A stretch of DNA of 64,000 nt from Roseibium limicola (GTDB taxonomy: Bacteria; Pseudomonadota; Alphaproteobacteria; Rhizobiales; Stappiaceae), in NCBI RefSeq assembly GCF_017313085.1, contig NZ_JAFLNF010000005.1, forward strand, positions 124,001-188,000, read 5' to 3'. The notes under the pieces are model-generated. The model was not told the DNA's origin, did no database searches, and worked only from the letters and a program-made list of their open reading frames with translations. Each line of letters opens with the position of its first letter. The stretch's first letter is position 1. Of this stretch, positions 26,020 to 35,256 are shown piece after piece. A program made the position numbers and the translations under genes.

Positions 26020-26399
26020 GGCGTTCCTCTGAGTATCAACTTTTATTATATATTTTTGCTAACTCTAGGTTTTATTCGTCGACAAGTTCTTAACCTACGC
26101 ATAATTACGCATTCCGTTTGATTTCGAGCCATCTCATGCGGCTGTCGCTGCGGTCCCTTGGACGTGAACTGGCTGGGGAAGCATTCACTTCGGTTTTCGG
26201 CTTTGCACTTTGCCCGCTTCACAAGCCATGCTAAGCACCCACTAACTTGAGTGCGTCTCTGATGGCCGTCGAAATAGCGGTGAGGGCGTCACCGGAAATG
26301 TGCCGGAACTGAACTGTAACTGCACTGCAGCTGCATTGGCGCTGCTACGGGACAGAACGGGCGCGGGAGCTTCGGCTCGTAACGGAATGAGCAGGTAAG
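26020..26399. other. 380-base divergent intergenic region with AT-rich segment
   Basis: Lies between the leftward chemoreceptor gene and rightward rpiA. The part next to the receptor (26040-26110) is strikingly AT-rich against the window background and probably holds its promoter. The remainder looks ordinary, and no small gene or RNA is evident. The minus-strand open frames across 26242-26948 are shadows extending into rpiA. Confidence 0.4.
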
Positions 26400-27101
26400 A
26401 TGAGTGACGACATGAAGCGTCTGGCTGCCGAGCGGGCGGTCGCAGATGTGACAAGCGGTATGAGGCTGGGGATCGGAACCGGGTCCACAGCCGAACATTT
26501 TGTGCGCGCCTTGGGAGTACGGGTTCGCGGTGGCCTTGATGTGATCGGAGTTCCGACTTCCGAGCGCACCCGTGCACTTGCGCAGGAAGAAGGCATTCCG
26601 CTGACGACGCTGGAAGAAACCCCGGCGCTGGATCTGACTGTTGATGGTGCCGACGAGATCGACAACGCCCTGCGTCTGATCAAGGGCGGCGGCGGCGCGC
26701 ATTTGCGCGAGAAAATCGTCGCTGCAGCCTCCACTCGAATGATCGTCATTGCGGATGGCAGCAAGTGTGTTCAGACACTGGGTAAATTTCCGTTGCCGAT
26801 TGAAGTTGTGCCATTCGGTCTCGGTGCAACCCGTAACGCCCTCGAAAAACTGTTTGTCAGCCTCGGCCTCGGTGGAGAACTGACGATGCGAGGCGGGGAA
26901 CAACATCCTTTCGTCACAGACGGTGGACATTACATCCTCGACGCACATTTAACGGCGATTCCCGATGCCGAAACTTTGGCTCGGGCCTTGGTTGCCGTTC
27001 CGGGTGTTGTCGAGCACGGGCTTTTCATTGGCCTGGCCGACAAGGCCTATGTGGCAGGCACTGATGGTGTCTTCGAGATGACCGCCGGATCTGAAGTTTA
27101 G
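26400..27101 (+). CDS. rpiA: Ribose-5-phosphate isomerase A
   Basis: Interconverts ribose 5-phosphate and ribulose 5-phosphate in the pentose phosphate pathway. The 233 residues match the family length. Diagnostic stretches are [16 protein letters not shown] (phosphate loop), [43 protein letters not shown] with the catalytic Asp/Glu/Lys cluster, [21 protein letters not shown] and [19 protein letters not shown] 26400 is preceded by an AGGTAAG-type site; an in-frame ATG at 26412 also exists. The DUF2059 gene starts 43 bases later and gor lies 0.8 kb further on the same strand, the usual order in related genomes. Confidence 0.95.
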   Translation: MSDDMKRLAAERAVADVTSGMRLGIGTGSTAEHFVRALGVRVRGGLDVIGVPTSERTRALAQEEGIPLTTLEETPALDLTVDGADEIDNALRLIKGGGGAHLREKIVAAASTRMIVIADGSKCVQTLGKFPLPIEVVPFGLGATRNALEKLFVSLGLGGELTMRGGEQHPFVTDGGHYILDAHLTAIPDAETLARALVAVPGVVEHGLFIGLADKAYVAGTDGVFEMTAGSEV

Positions 27102-27144
27102 TGGGAGGCTGGGCTTGAGCCTGGTCTTGTTAGGAGTCTTAAGA

Positions 27145-27660
27145 ATGAAACTGACGTCGATTGTTTCCTATGGAGTGCTGTTCGCAGCGACGCTGGTACT
27201 GGCAACTGCTCAGCCGCTGCGCGCGCAGGAAAACGAATTCTCCGAAAGCCACATCGAAGCCGCGCGCAAGGTTGTCGTTGCCACCAAGGCGATGGGCTCT
27301 TTTGATGACATTTTGCCAGTTCTGGCAGAACAGACGCGCACGCTCTTTGTTCAGGCCGATCCGTCGCGCACGCAGGAAATCGTGGATGTGACGTCTGAAA
27401 TGGCTTTGAAGTTGGCTCCGCGTCGTCGCGACCTGAATAATACGATCTACCAGGTCTGGGCACGCAGGTTTTCCGAAGAAGAACTGAACCAGCTGACCGC
27501 ATTCTATGAGAGCCCGCTTGGCTCCAAGGTGGCCGATTCCGGCCCGACGATTACGGCGCTGGCGATTGGTGCCGCGCGCGAATGGCAGAACAAAATGTCG
27601 ACCGAACTGGTCGCCATGGTTCGCGAAGAACTCGATAAGCGTGCAGCCGAAGCCCAGTAA
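27145..27660 (+). CDS. Exported DUF2059 protein
   Basis: 171-residue protein with a clear Sec signal peptide (MKLTSIVSYGVLFAATLVLATAQPLRAQ, probable cut after LRAQ), so it is likely periplasmic. The mature part is helical and matches the DUF2059 pattern: AARKVVVATKAMGSFDDILP in the first half, then WARRFSEEELNQLTAFYESPLGSKVADSGP. The last stretch, where a peptide end is read as FYxSPxG, is the most recognisable part. AGGAG lies about ten bases before ATG 27145; the frame runs back to 27115 without conserved sequence. It is probably co-transcribed with rpiA, and a hairpin terminator follows. Function is unknown for the family. Confidence 0.85.
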   Translation: MKLTSIVSYGVLFAATLVLATAQPLRAQENEFSESHIEAARKVVVATKAMGSFDDILPVLAEQTRTLFVQADPSRTQEIVDVTSEMALKLAPRRRDLNNTIYQVWARRFSEEELNQLTAFYESPLGSKVADSGPTITALAIGAAREWQNKMSTELVAMVREELDKRAAEAQ

Positions 27661-27684
27661 GCGGCTGAGTTGTTTGAAATTCGA

Positions 27685-27716
27685 GCCTGTCCGCAATCGA
27701 GCGGGCAGGCTTTTTT
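27685..27716 (+). terminator. Rho-independent terminator after the DUF2059 gene
   Basis: GCCTGTCCGC (27685-27694) pairs with GCGGGCAGGC (27701-27710) with one G-T wobble and a six-base loop, followed by six Ts. Confidence 0.9.
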
Positions 27717-27900
27717 GTGTCGATGCACAAGGGTTGAACGCAACGCGGTTGCCACCCAAGTAAATGGCACGATTTCCGATCGAAGCCTCTCGTGTCTTTG
27801 ATCTGCCCGATCAGATCAGCCCCTTGACGCGGGCTTCATGACGCCTGACTAAAGTCCTCAAGTCACTGAGTTCCACATAGTTTGAAAGTTGGAGAGCCCC

Positions 27901-29277
27901 ATGAGCGAGTTTGATTTTGATCTGTTTGTCATCGGCGGCGGATCCGGCGGAGTGAGGGCAGCCCGGATTGCGGCCTCTCATGGGGCAAAGGTCGGGTTGG
28001 CGGAAGAGTATCGCTATGGTGGCACCTGTGTGATCAGAGGCTGTGTCCCCAAGAAGCTGTTTGTCTATGCCTCGAAGTTTTCTGAAGAGTTTGAAGATGC
28101 TGAGGGCTTTGGCTGGGCTGTTGGCGAGCGGAGTTTTTCGTGGCGTCAGCTCATTGCAGCCAAGGATAAGGAGATTTCCCGTCTCGAGGGGATTTACCGC
28201 AACAACCTGGAAAAGACCGGTGTTGAGTGTTTTGACAGTCGGGCGGAGTTCGAAGACGCCCACACACTGCGGTTGACGGCGACTGGCCAGACCATCACGG
28301 CCAAGCATATCCTGATTGCAACCGGTGGATCTGCCAACTTGGATCAGAAGATCCCGGGTATCGAGCATGCAATTACCTCGAATGAGGCATTCCATCTGGA
28401 AGAGCTGCCCGAGACGGTAATGGTCGTTGGTGGCGGTTATATTGCAGTTGAATTTGCCGGAATCTTTAACGGGCTTGGGGCCGAAACACATCTGATGTAC
28501 CGCAAGGACGTGATCCTCAACGGCTTTGATATGGATTTGCGCCATGCAGTTCACGAGGAGGTCGCCAAGAAGGGTGTGGACATTCTGACGGAAGATGTCC
28601 CGGCAGCCATCGCCAAACGTCCGGATGGGCGCCTTGAAGTCACCTCACAAAGGGGCAAGACCTACGTCGTGGATCAGTTGATGTACGCCATTGGTCGCCG
28701 GCCGAACACGGAAGGCCTGGGGCTGGAAAAGGCCGGCGTGGCAATGAAGAAGAACGGGGCTGTTGTGGTCGACACCGCGTCACGAACCAACGTCGAACAC
28801 ATCTTTGCTGTGGGGGACGTGACGGATCGTGTCGCACTGACACCGGTCGCGATCCGCGAAGGTCATGCTGTCGCCGACACGCTGTTCGGCAACAACGCCT
28901 GGATCGTTGATCACAGTCTGATTGCTACGGCGGTATTCTCGCAGCCGGAACTGGGAACAGTCGGTCTGACCCAGGAACAGGCCCTCAATGTGACGCCCAA
29001 CCTGGACATTTACCGCGCCAAGTTCCGGCCAATGAAGCACACTCTGACCGGTCGCGACGAAAAGATGCTGATGAAGATCATTGTCAACGCCGACAATGAC
29101 AAGGTTCTCGGAGTTCATTTGATGGGCCCGGACTCAGGCGAGCTGGCGCAGACACTTGGTATCTGCTTGCAGATGGGCGCCACCAAGGTAGATTTCGACC
29201 GTACGGTTGCGGTCCATCCGACTGCCGCTGAAGAGCTGGTGACGATGCGTTCGCCGAGTGAAAAATTGCGTGGCTAG
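27901..29277 (+). CDS. gor: Glutathione-disulfide reductase
   Basis: Flavoenzyme that reduces glutathione disulfide with NADPH. It has 458 residues. The FAD-binding motif VIGGGSGGVRAARIAA is at the N-terminus, and the redox disulfide is in GGTCVIRGCVPKK. The second dinucleotide fold is VMVVGGGYIAVEFAGIFNGLG, followed by the NADPH phosphate-contact region LMYRKDVILNGFD. The second FAD stretch is HIFAVGDVTDR. The C-terminal active-site His-Glu is in VAVHPTAAEELVT. GGAGAG precedes ATG 27901. It is a single gene between two hairpin terminators. The Arg at RKD and the GCVPKK pattern favour glutathione reductase over lipoamide dehydrogenase. Confidence 0.95.
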   Translation: MSEFDFDLFVIGGGSGGVRAARIAASHGAKVGLAEEYRYGGTCVIRGCVPKKLFVYASKFSEEFEDAEGFGWAVGERSFSWRQLIAAKDKEISRLEGIYRNNLEKTGVECFDSRAEFEDAHTLRLTATGQTITAKHILIATGGSANLDQKIPGIEHAITSNEAFHLEELPETVMVVGGGYIAVEFAGIFNGLGAETHLMYRKDVILNGFDMDLRHAVHEEVAKKGVDILTEDVPAAIAKRPDGRLEVTSQRGKTYVVDQLMYAIGRRPNTEGLGLEKAGVAMKKNGAVVVDTASRTNVEHIFAVGDVTDRVALTPVAIREGHAVADTLFGNNAWIVDHSLIATAVFSQPELGTVGLTQEQALNVTPNLDIYRAKFRPMKHTLTGRDEKMLMKIIVNADNDKVLGVHLMGPDSGELAQTLGICLQMGATKVDFDRTVAVHPTAAEELVTMRSPSEKLRG

Positions 29278-29312
29278 GGTCAGCGCCGGTCAGGGCTTAA
29301 GGCCCAATCGGA

Positions 29313-29336
29313 GGGCGGGGAAACCCGCCCTTTTTC
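29313..29336 (+). terminator. Rho-independent terminator of gor
   Basis: GGGCGGG (29313-29319) pairs with CCCGCCC (29324-29330) across a four-base loop, followed by five Ts. Confidence 0.92.
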
Positions 29337-29415
29337 GTTTCAGGGAGAGGCGCATTCACCGGTAAATGGAAGTGAAACCAAATGACGTGGTTGAGCGCTA
29401 GACGTGCCGCAAGGC

Positions 29416-30969
29416 TTAGCCTGCGGTGCGTTTGACGCGCTGCTCTTTGTCTTTCTGTGACTCTCGCTTGAAGTCTGGATCGAGCGCTTTTTCCGGAGGT
29501 GGGGACGCGTGGTCGGCAAACGCCATGCGGCCGCGCCCGGCGTTCTTTGCTCTATAAAGAGCTTCATCGGCTGCAGCTTGCAGGTCTCCCGGCCCCAGCC
29601 CGTCTTCCGGCGCGATGGAAATGCCAATGCTGATCCCGACTTTGGCAACTTCTCCGTTGCCCAGATCAATAGGCTCGGGGATTGCGCTCAGAAGCTGTCC
29701 CGCGATTTTTTGAAGGCCGACACGCTCTGTGACATCATTCATGATGATGGCAAATTCGTCGCCACCAATTCGGCAGGGCAAACCGGCATCGCCGATGACA
29801 ACCTGCATGCGCTTGGCGACCTCCTTGATCACCGCATCACCGGCTGCATGGCCATGGGTGTCATTGACCAACTTGAAGCAGTCCAGATCGCAATGCATCA
29901 AGGCGAAGGGACGAAGGGACAGTGTGTTGACGGCTTCAGCCAGGGTCCGGTTGAAGGAAAGACGATTTGCCAGACCCGACAACGTGTCGTGAAGAGCGAG
30001 GAAGCGGTTTTGATGTTCACTGGCCTGCAGCGAGTTCGTCAACTTTCCGATGCGCCAGGCGATCGCGAAAGCCATGATGCCGAGCGTGACACTCAGGGCC
30101 AGGACGATAGGAATGACCGTGTGCCAGATGGGGCGAGCAACGGACAGTTTCTCCCAGGTGAAATGCCCCATCATCAGGCCTTCCAGATCGTAGATATCCA
30201 GGCCGGGATGATCTGGCTCGGGAGAGGGGCCAACGTGGAACTGCAATTCTCGAAACCGGATCTGGGCGTTGACGAAGTCGAAAAAGTCGCGATCGAGATA
30301 TTTGACGGAGACCAGCAGTGTGGCCTCCTTGTCAGGTAATGCGACCTTATCCTGGTCCGGAATGATGGGAATGGCGCTGACAAGCGCCGGACGACCATCG
30401 AGAAGCATGAAGCCCAGGGCGGCGATCTTGTTCAGATCCAGTCCCTGGATCGACGAGAAGCTGTAGCCGCCTGGAACGCGTGTACGGTGGTCCGCAAACA
30501 GGCTTCGGGCCTGTGCGACTGCGGGCATGAATTCCATGGTGTCGGAAAGTGGGCGTCGCAGGATGTGGGTGTAGTCCAGAAAAGCCTCTGCGATGACGAC
30601 GTTGTCCGGGCCAACGATCATGCTTCGGTCGTGGCCAAAAGCCGACCACAGGCTCTTCAGCTCCTGGCGAACGTAGTTCTTGTCGAAGTCACGCACGATA
30701 CGTCGAACAGACATGTCCCTGCGTGAAAATCCGAGTTGCTCGTGGACGATTACCAGCATGCGTTCGCGAAGAGTGTTTTGGAACAGATACCTTTGATGCT
30801 TGAGAGCTTCTTTCTCAGAGGCACGGGTGGCGACATACCCCACAAAAAGCAGAGAGATCGCGCAAACTGCAATCAACAGACTGGCGAGCGCGAAGGCCAG
30901 ACGCGAAATCTGGTGTTTCTGCGACCGCGAGATCCTGTCTGCTTGTCTGCGTAAAGTCTGCCGTGCCAC
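29416..30969 (-). CDS. Membrane diguanylate cyclase with periplasmic CHASE4-like sensor
   Basis: 517 residues. A transmembrane helix at about 24-48 (LAFALASLLIAVCAISLLF), a periplasmic domain of about 230 residues (CHASE4-like: RRDMSVRRIVRDFDKNYV, then LWSAFGHDRSMIVG), a second helix near 280-305 (HTVIPIVLALSVTLGIMAF), and a GGDEF domain. The catalytic motif is intact (CRIGGDEFAIIMND), and the LHDTLSGLANR and DLDCFKLVNDTHGH landmarks are present, so c-di-GMP synthesis is expected. I see no RxxD product-inhibition site ahead of GGDEF, so feedback control may be absent. Translation starts at a GTG (30967-30969). The signal sensed is unknown. The PilZ chemoreceptor encoded 3.4 kb away is a possible, unproven target. 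Confidence 0.9.
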   Translation of the reverse strand: MARQTLRRQADRISRSQKHQISRLAFALASLLIAVCAISLLFVGYVATRASEKEALKHQRYLFQNTLRERMLVIVHEQLGFSRRDMSVRRIVRDFDKNYVRQELKSLWSAFGHDRSMIVGPDNVVIAEAFLDYTHILRRPLSDTMEFMPAVAQARSLFADHRTRVPGGYSFSSIQGLDLNKIAALGFMLLDGRPALVSAIPIIPDQDKVALPDKEATLLVSVKYLDRDFFDFVNAQIRFRELQFHVGPSPEPDHPGLDIYDLEGLMMGHFTWEKLSVARPIWHTVIPIVLALSVTLGIMAFAIAWRIGKLTNSLQASEHQNRFLALHDTLSGLANRLSFNRTLAEAVNTLSLRPFALMHCDLDCFKLVNDTHGHAAGDAVIKEVAKRMQVVIGDAGLPCRIGGDEFAIIMNDVTERVGLQKIAGQLLSAIPEPIDLGNGEVAKVGISIGISIAPEDGLGPGDLQAAADEALYRAKNAGRGRMAFADHASPPPEKALDPDFKRESQKDKEQRVKRTAG

Positions 30970-31277
30970 TGCGTCAAATATCCCCCGCCTGCATCCATCT
31001 GTCCGATACGACTAGCAGCTAAGGCTTAATGCGGGGTGAGTTCGAAGAGTGAAAAGCCTACCTATGGTGAAGCAATCTTTACGACAGCCTGTCTCGTGCG
31101 CTCAAACCGGGGAGCTGGCGGAATGGGGGCATGGGCGATGATGCTTCGAGGGCTTTACCGGTACTCGAGGACGCGGTAAATCCTGAACATGGATCAAGCG
31201 GAAGCGTAAATACAGGCTCTTCCGCTAGGGACGCAACTTCATCCTGCCTGCTTCAACTCATGCCCTCAGATGTGTAG
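30970..31277. other. 308-base divergent intergenic region with a small hairpin
   Basis: Lies between the leftward diguanylate cyclase and rightward gamma-glutamylcyclotransferase genes. AGCGGAAG (31197-31204) and CTTCCGCT (31219-31226) form a perfect 8-bp inverted repeat with a 14-base loop about 50 bases ahead of the latter. No T-run follows, so it is not a terminator. It might be a leader structure or operator. No further gene seen. Confidence 0.35.
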
Positions 31278-31871
31278 ATGACAATTTCCTATTTCGGTTA
31301 TGGCTCGCTTGTGAACACCGCAACGCTTCCCTCCCACACCCAAGTAACCCCGGGTACGCTGACAGGCTGGGTCCGCCAATGGAGTATTTCAGGTAGAGAA
31401 ACTGCAAAACGTGGGGTTTGTTCACTCTGCGTCGTGCGCAAGGAGGGAGCCCAGATCCGGGGAGTCCTTGCGAGCGAGCCGCGTGACGGTCTGGCACGTC
31501 TCGAGCAACGTGAATATATGTACGACAAGGTATCCGATGTCGGTCATGAGTTTCGCGCTGATGAGAAAGGTGGGCCGGGCCCACAGGATATGTTCCTGTT
31601 TCAGGCAAAGGCAGCTCACTACGCTTGGGGAGATGCCGCCAATCCGATCCTGCAAAGCTACGTCGACTGTGTTCTGACCGGTTTTCACAACTTCTGGGGT
31701 GAGGAAGGGGTTCGGCACTTCTTTGACACAACGGAAGGCTGGCATGTGCCGATCCTCGCGGACCGTGCTGCTCCTCAGTATCCACGGGCAATCGTTCTTG
31801 ACCCGCATGTGCGTGACCTGATCGATGGTTGCCTGGGGGAGCTGGGAGTCACTTATCTGAAGGATGCGTGA
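31278..31871 (+). CDS. Gamma-glutamylcyclotransferase-like (AIG2/GGCT fold) protein
   Basis: 197-residue protein beginning MTISYFGYGSLVN. The YGSL loop at residues 8-11 is the hallmark of the gamma-glutamylcyclotransferase (AIG2-like/ChaC) fold that releases 5-oxoproline from gamma-glutamyl amines. Downstream it shows TLTGWVRQWSISG, VRKEGAQIRGVLAS and LARLEQREYMYDKV, where the Glu of QREYMY is in the place of the catalytic acid. The C-terminal half (YVDCVLTGFHNFWGEEGVRHFFDTTEGW) is less familiar. No clear ribosome site precedes the ATG, and TTG or GTG starts nearby are not better. It appears to be a single gene. Substrate is unknown: glutathione-derived, or a small-molecule amine. Confidence 0.7.
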   Translation: MTISYFGYGSLVNTATLPSHTQVTPGTLTGWVRQWSISGRETAKRGVCSLCVVRKEGAQIRGVLASEPRDGLARLEQREYMYDKVSDVGHEFRADEKGGPGPQDMFLFQAKAAHYAWGDAANPILQSYVDCVLTGFHNFWGEEGVRHFFDTTEGWHVPILADRAAPQYPRAIVLDPHVRDLIDGCLGELGVTYLKDA

Positions 31872-31886
31872 CTGAGGCGTCTGCGC

Positions 31887-32612
31887 TCAAAGTTCGAAAC
31901 CCACGCGTAAGCCGTAGCCGACGAACCAGGCAATGCCGGCTGCGGTCAGTCCTATGAGGCAGGTTTCCAGTCCTGACCTGACCCAGGAGCGCACGGACCA
32001 GTGGGATTTGACAGCGCCGATCGCAAAGAACGCCAGAGCGGTGACGAGCGTCGTTGACAGGCCGGATGCCGCCATGCCGAAGAGAAACGGCACCAATGGA
32101 AGACTGCCACACAGGACGAAAGCGGCAAAGGTTGCCAGAGCAGCATAGCCAGCTTTGCGGGTCGGGCGCGCCAGGCCGTATTCTTCCTGCATCATGGTGT
32201 CCAGCCATGTCCGGCGGTGCGACGTGATGATCTCCACCAGTGTCTCAAGCTCGGCATCAGCAAAGCCCTTGGCCTTGTAGATCTGTCGAATCTCCTCCTG
32301 CTCCCCCTTTGGGTCCAGACGCAGGTGCTTTTTTTCGACCGTCAGCAGCCGTTGATAGTCTTCCTGCTCCGACTTCGTGCCGCTGTAATTGGCAACGGCC
32401 ATGGAAAAACCATCGGCAAGGAGGTTGGCCAGACCGAGAATGAGGACCACTGAAGTCGACAGGTTGGCCCCCAGAGACCCTGCTACAATGGCGAAGGTGG
32501 TGATGGACCCGTCGATGCCGCCATATACCCAATCGCGCAGGTAACTGGCGGTTGGCCCAGCTCGCAGCCTGGCTGCGATATCCGAGGCTTTGTGGCTGTG
32601 CTCCAGCGGCAT
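31887..32612 (-). CDS. VIT1/CCC1-family iron/manganese transporter
   Basis: 241-residue membrane protein of the vacuolar-iron-transporter family. The first membrane segment carries YGGIDGSITTFAIVAGSLGA, where the Asp and neighbouring residues line the ion path, followed by LILGLANLLADGFSMAVANYSGTKSE. A cytoplasmic helical metal-binding insert spans about 85-150 and is Glu-rich (KGEQEEIRQIYKAKGF). Three more hydrophobic segments follow, ending near LTAAGIAWFVGYGL, for about five membrane helices in all. Plant and yeast relatives move Fe2+ or Mn2+ out of the cytosol in exchange for protons. Export of one of these metals is inferred here. AAGG lies ahead of the ATG. No Fur or manganese box was identified. 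Confidence 0.85.
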   Translation of the reverse strand: MPLEHSHKASDIAARLRAGPTASYLRDWVYGGIDGSITTFAIVAGSLGANLSTSVVLILGLANLLADGFSMAVANYSGTKSEQEDYQRLLTVEKKHLRLDPKGEQEEIRQIYKAKGFADAELETLVEIITSHRRTWLDTMMQEEYGLARPTRKAGYAALATFAAFVLCGSLPLVPFLFGMAASGLSTTLVTALAFFAIGAVKSHWSVRSWVRSGLETCLIGLTAAGIAWFVGYGLRVGFEL

Positions 32613-32710
32613 TGTTCAAGGGCCTTTCCAGTCAGCGAACACTGGCAATTTTTCACAAGTCGAGCTGTGGTCTTCGCCAATAGACCCGTGTATAAACGCG
32701 CGCACGTTTT

Positions 32711-32736
32711 GACCGGAAACAGCATCGGTTCCGGTC
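32711..32736. repeat. Inverted repeat upstream of the DAHP synthase gene
   Basis: GACCGGAA (32711-32718) and TTCCGGTC (32729-32736) are a perfect 8-bp inverted repeat with a 10-base spacer, about 90 bases before the DAHP synthase start. It could be an operator or a leader stem-loop. A second weak stem, CACGGA/TCCGTG, lies just before the ribosome site. Confidence 0.4.
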
Positions 32737-32821
32737 GATAATGGTATGCGTAAACGTAAAATATCAAGTTCGATAACAGTACACCACGGAATGAGACGTC
32801 CGTGATCTAGGAGTGGAGAGA

Positions 32822-34201
32822 ATGGCGGAGAAGTGGACACCGAACAGCTGGAGGGCGAAGCCGATCCTGCAGGTTCCCGAGTATCCCGATCAGGCAGCAT
32901 TGGCAGATGTGGAAAATCGTCTGGCAAGCTATCCGCCCTTGGTATTTGCAGGTGAAGCCCGCGCACTCAAGCAGCAGTTGGCCCGAGTTGCAGAAGGCGA
33001 AGCTTTCCTGCTGCAGGGGGGGGATTGTGCCGAGAGCTTTGCCGAGCATCACCCGGATCACATCCGCGATTTCTTCCGTGCGTTTCTGCAAATGGCTGTG
33101 GTGCTGACGTTTGCTGCCAGTCAGCCGGTCATCAAGGTCGGTCGTATTGCCGGTCAGTTTGCCAAACCGCGTTCCTCCAATGTGGAGAAAAAGGGCGATG
33201 TGGAACTGCCGAGCTACCGTGGTGACATCATCAACGGCATCGAGTTCAACGAGGAAAGCCGCGTTCCGGATCCGGCGCGTCTTGAGCAGGCCTACCGTCA
33301 GTCGGCTGCCACGCTGAATCTGTTGCGGGCGTTCGCGCAGGGTGGTTTTGCCAACCTGGACCAGGTGCATCAGTGGATGCTCGGCTTCATTTCCGACAGC
33401 CCGCAGGGACATCGCTACAAGGAGCTGGCTGACCGTATCTCGGAATCGCTTGCCTTCATGCGCGCTTGCGGCGTTGACAGCTCCACCGTGCCGCAGATGC
33501 GGTCCACTGATTTCTTTACCAGTCACGAAGCCCTGCTGCTTGGCTATGAAGAAGCTCTGACCCGCGTCGACAGCACGTCTGGTGACTGGTATGCGACCTC
33601 CGGCCACATGCTGTGGATCGGTGACCGCACCCGTCAGCCGGATCATGGTCATGTCGAGTTCTTCCGCGGTATCAAGAACCCGATTGGACTGAAGTGCGGC
33701 CCAAGCCTGACACCGGAAGGTTTGATCGAGCTGATCAATCAGCTGAACCCGGAAAATGAGCCAGGTCGCCTGACACTTATCTGCCGCTTTGGCTCCGACA
33801 AGGTGTTCGATCATCTGCCGCAGCTCATTCGTGCGGTCGAGCGTGAAGGCAAGAAGGTTGTCTGGTCCTGCGATCCGATGCACGGCAACACCATTACGGC
33901 GGGTGGCTACAAGACCCGTCCGTTCGAGCGTGTTCTGAAGGAAGTGGAAGACTTCTTCTCTGTTCACCGCGCAGAGGGCACCCATGCTGGTGGCATCCAC
34001 ATCGAGATGACCGGACGCGATGTGACCGAGTGTACCGGTGGCGCTCATGCGCTGACGGAAGAGCAGCTGGGCGACCGCTATCACACTCATTGCGACCCGC
34101 GCCTGAATGCCAATCAAGCGTTGGAACTGGCCTTCCTGATTGCGGAGAACCTGAAGAAGGAACGCGCTGGCAAGGAGCCGGGTATCGCCGTAAACGGTTG
34201 A
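32822..34201 (+). CDS. aroG: Class II 3-deoxy-7-phosphoheptulonate (DAHP) synthase
   Basis: First enzyme of the shikimate pathway, joining phosphoenolpyruvate and erythrose 4-phosphate. At 459 residues with [11 protein letters not shown] at the start, it belongs to the class II (plant/actinobacterial/alphaproteobacterial) type. Supporting stretches are [12 protein letters not shown] (metal Cys), [67 protein letters not shown] and [18 protein letters not shown] 32822 is preceded by GGAGTGGAGAG. It is a single gene closed by a strong terminator. Class II enzymes elsewhere are inhibited by aromatic amino acids, but the sequence does not show which ones. The symbol is a family-level label. Confidence 0.95.
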   Translation: MAEKWTPNSWRAKPILQVPEYPDQAALADVENRLASYPPLVFAGEARALKQQLARVAEGEAFLLQGGDCAESFAEHHPDHIRDFFRAFLQMAVVLTFAASQPVIKVGRIAGQFAKPRSSNVEKKGDVELPSYRGDIINGIEFNEESRVPDPARLEQAYRQSAATLNLLRAFAQGGFANLDQVHQWMLGFISDSPQGHRYKELADRISESLAFMRACGVDSSTVPQMRSTDFFTSHEALLLGYEEALTRVDSTSGDWYATSGHMLWIGDRTRQPDHGHVEFFRGIKNPIGLKCGPSLTPEGLIELINQLNPENEPGRLTLICRFGSDKVFDHLPQLIRAVEREGKKVVWSCDPMHGNTITAGGYKTRPFERVLKEVEDFFSVHRAEGTHAGGIHIEMTGRDVTECTGGAHALTEEQLGDRYHTHCDPRLNANQALELAFLIAENLKKERAGKEPGIAVNG

Positions 34202-34225
34202 TTTCAGGTTATTGTGATGTTTAAG

Positions 34226-34253
34226 AAACGGGCGGATTTCCGCCCGTTTTTTT
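34226..34253 (+). terminator. Rho-independent terminator of the DAHP synthase gene
   Basis: AAACGGGCGG (34226-34235) pairs with CCGCCCGTTT (34240-34249) across a four-base loop and runs into seven Ts. Confidence 0.93.
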
Positions 34254-34435
34254 GTTCTCATGTCGACGCTGAAGTATCGATAATTTTAGTAACGCTGCGT
34301 TAATGTCAGTGGCGGACAACAAACGCTTGTGAAAGTGTCTGTGGTGGCGATCTGGTGAGAACGGTCCAGCCTGATGACCAAGATTTGCAAACGCGTGCTT
34401 TCAGCGCAAAGTGACAGGGAGAGGCTTGGCGCAAT

Positions 34436-34999
34436 ATGGATAAACGGTGGGACCTATCCCGCTTGTCATTCCTGGTGGTGGAGGACAATGCTCATATGCG
34501 GGCAATCCTCCGGTCGATTCTGAGCGGATTTGGCGTCCGTCAGATTTTCGAAGCATCAGAAGGAACGGACGGCCTGGAACTGGCAATTGATCGCCAGCCG
34601 GACGTGATCTTGTGCGACTGGGCCATGCATCCGGTCAGTGGCCGCGAATTCATTCAGTTTCTCCGCGCCGAACGTGACCTTACCCTGAGCACGATCCCCA
34701 TAATTGTCATCAGCGCCAATTCGCGCAAGACCACGATTCTGGAAGCGCGTAAGATGGGCATTCACGGCTTTATCGCGAAGCCGGTTTCGCCGATTATTCT
34801 TTATCAGCGCATCGGCGGTGTTCTGGACAATCAGGCGGCCCATGGCCGGACCAAGGGCGTTTCCAGGACCAGCACGTCGACCTCGCCTCTCAACATTACA
34901 GACCTGGCACCTGCCGGAACCAAGCGGCGGGAAGAAAAGCCCAGCCAGAGCGATCTTGATCAGCTCGATGATGACGACCTGACCCGAGCGCTTCTCTAA
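34436..34999 (+). CDS. Single-domain CheY-like response regulator with acidic tail
   Basis: 187 residues. The first 130 form a receiver domain: acidic pair VVEDN, the phospho-acceptor Asp in PDVILCDWAMHPVSG, conserved Ser in IVISANS and Lys in GFIAKPVSP. The last 50 or so residues are polar and low-complexity (Ser/Thr-rich, then QSDLDQLDDDDLTRALL), with no output domain, so signalling is by protein contact. In related alphaproteobacteria similar stand-alone receivers act in general stress or motility circuits, but no partner kinase is adjacent. It stands between the DAHP synthase terminator and a cyclase-family gene. The frame opens exactly at ATG 34436; AGGGAGAGG lies about 15 bases upstream. 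Confidence 0.88.
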   Translation: MDKRWDLSRLSFLVVEDNAHMRAILRSILSGFGVRQIFEASEGTDGLELAIDRQPDVILCDWAMHPVSGREFIQFLRAERDLTLSTIPIIVISANSRKTTILEARKMGIHGFIAKPVSPIILYQRIGGVLDNQAAHGRTKGVSRTSTSTSPLNITDLAPAGTKRREEKPSQSDLDQLDDDDLTRALL

Positions 35000-35256
35000 C
35001 AGAGTTCTGGCTGTCATACGTTGCCACTTCCGAGCATTTCGGACCTGTTCGAATCCTCCCAAACTCCAAGTCGCATTCAACGAGCAGGATGAATCTGTTC
35101 AGACTTTGCTTCTCCGTCCAGAGGGGAGGGTGAAAGCGCCTGTGCTTATTTGCACTGCCTGAATACGTACTATTGACTAAACTAACCAGTTCGTACAATT
35201 TGACGCAATCAACCTTGGAGGAGGTTGGCAAGCATCTGAAATTGGGAGGAGAAATT

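Noticed and set aside
32807-34261. 484-codon minus-strand open frame
   Set aside because: It lies exactly opposite the DAHP synthase gene, which has full family motifs. High GC produces long antisense frames, and it has no recognisable motif.
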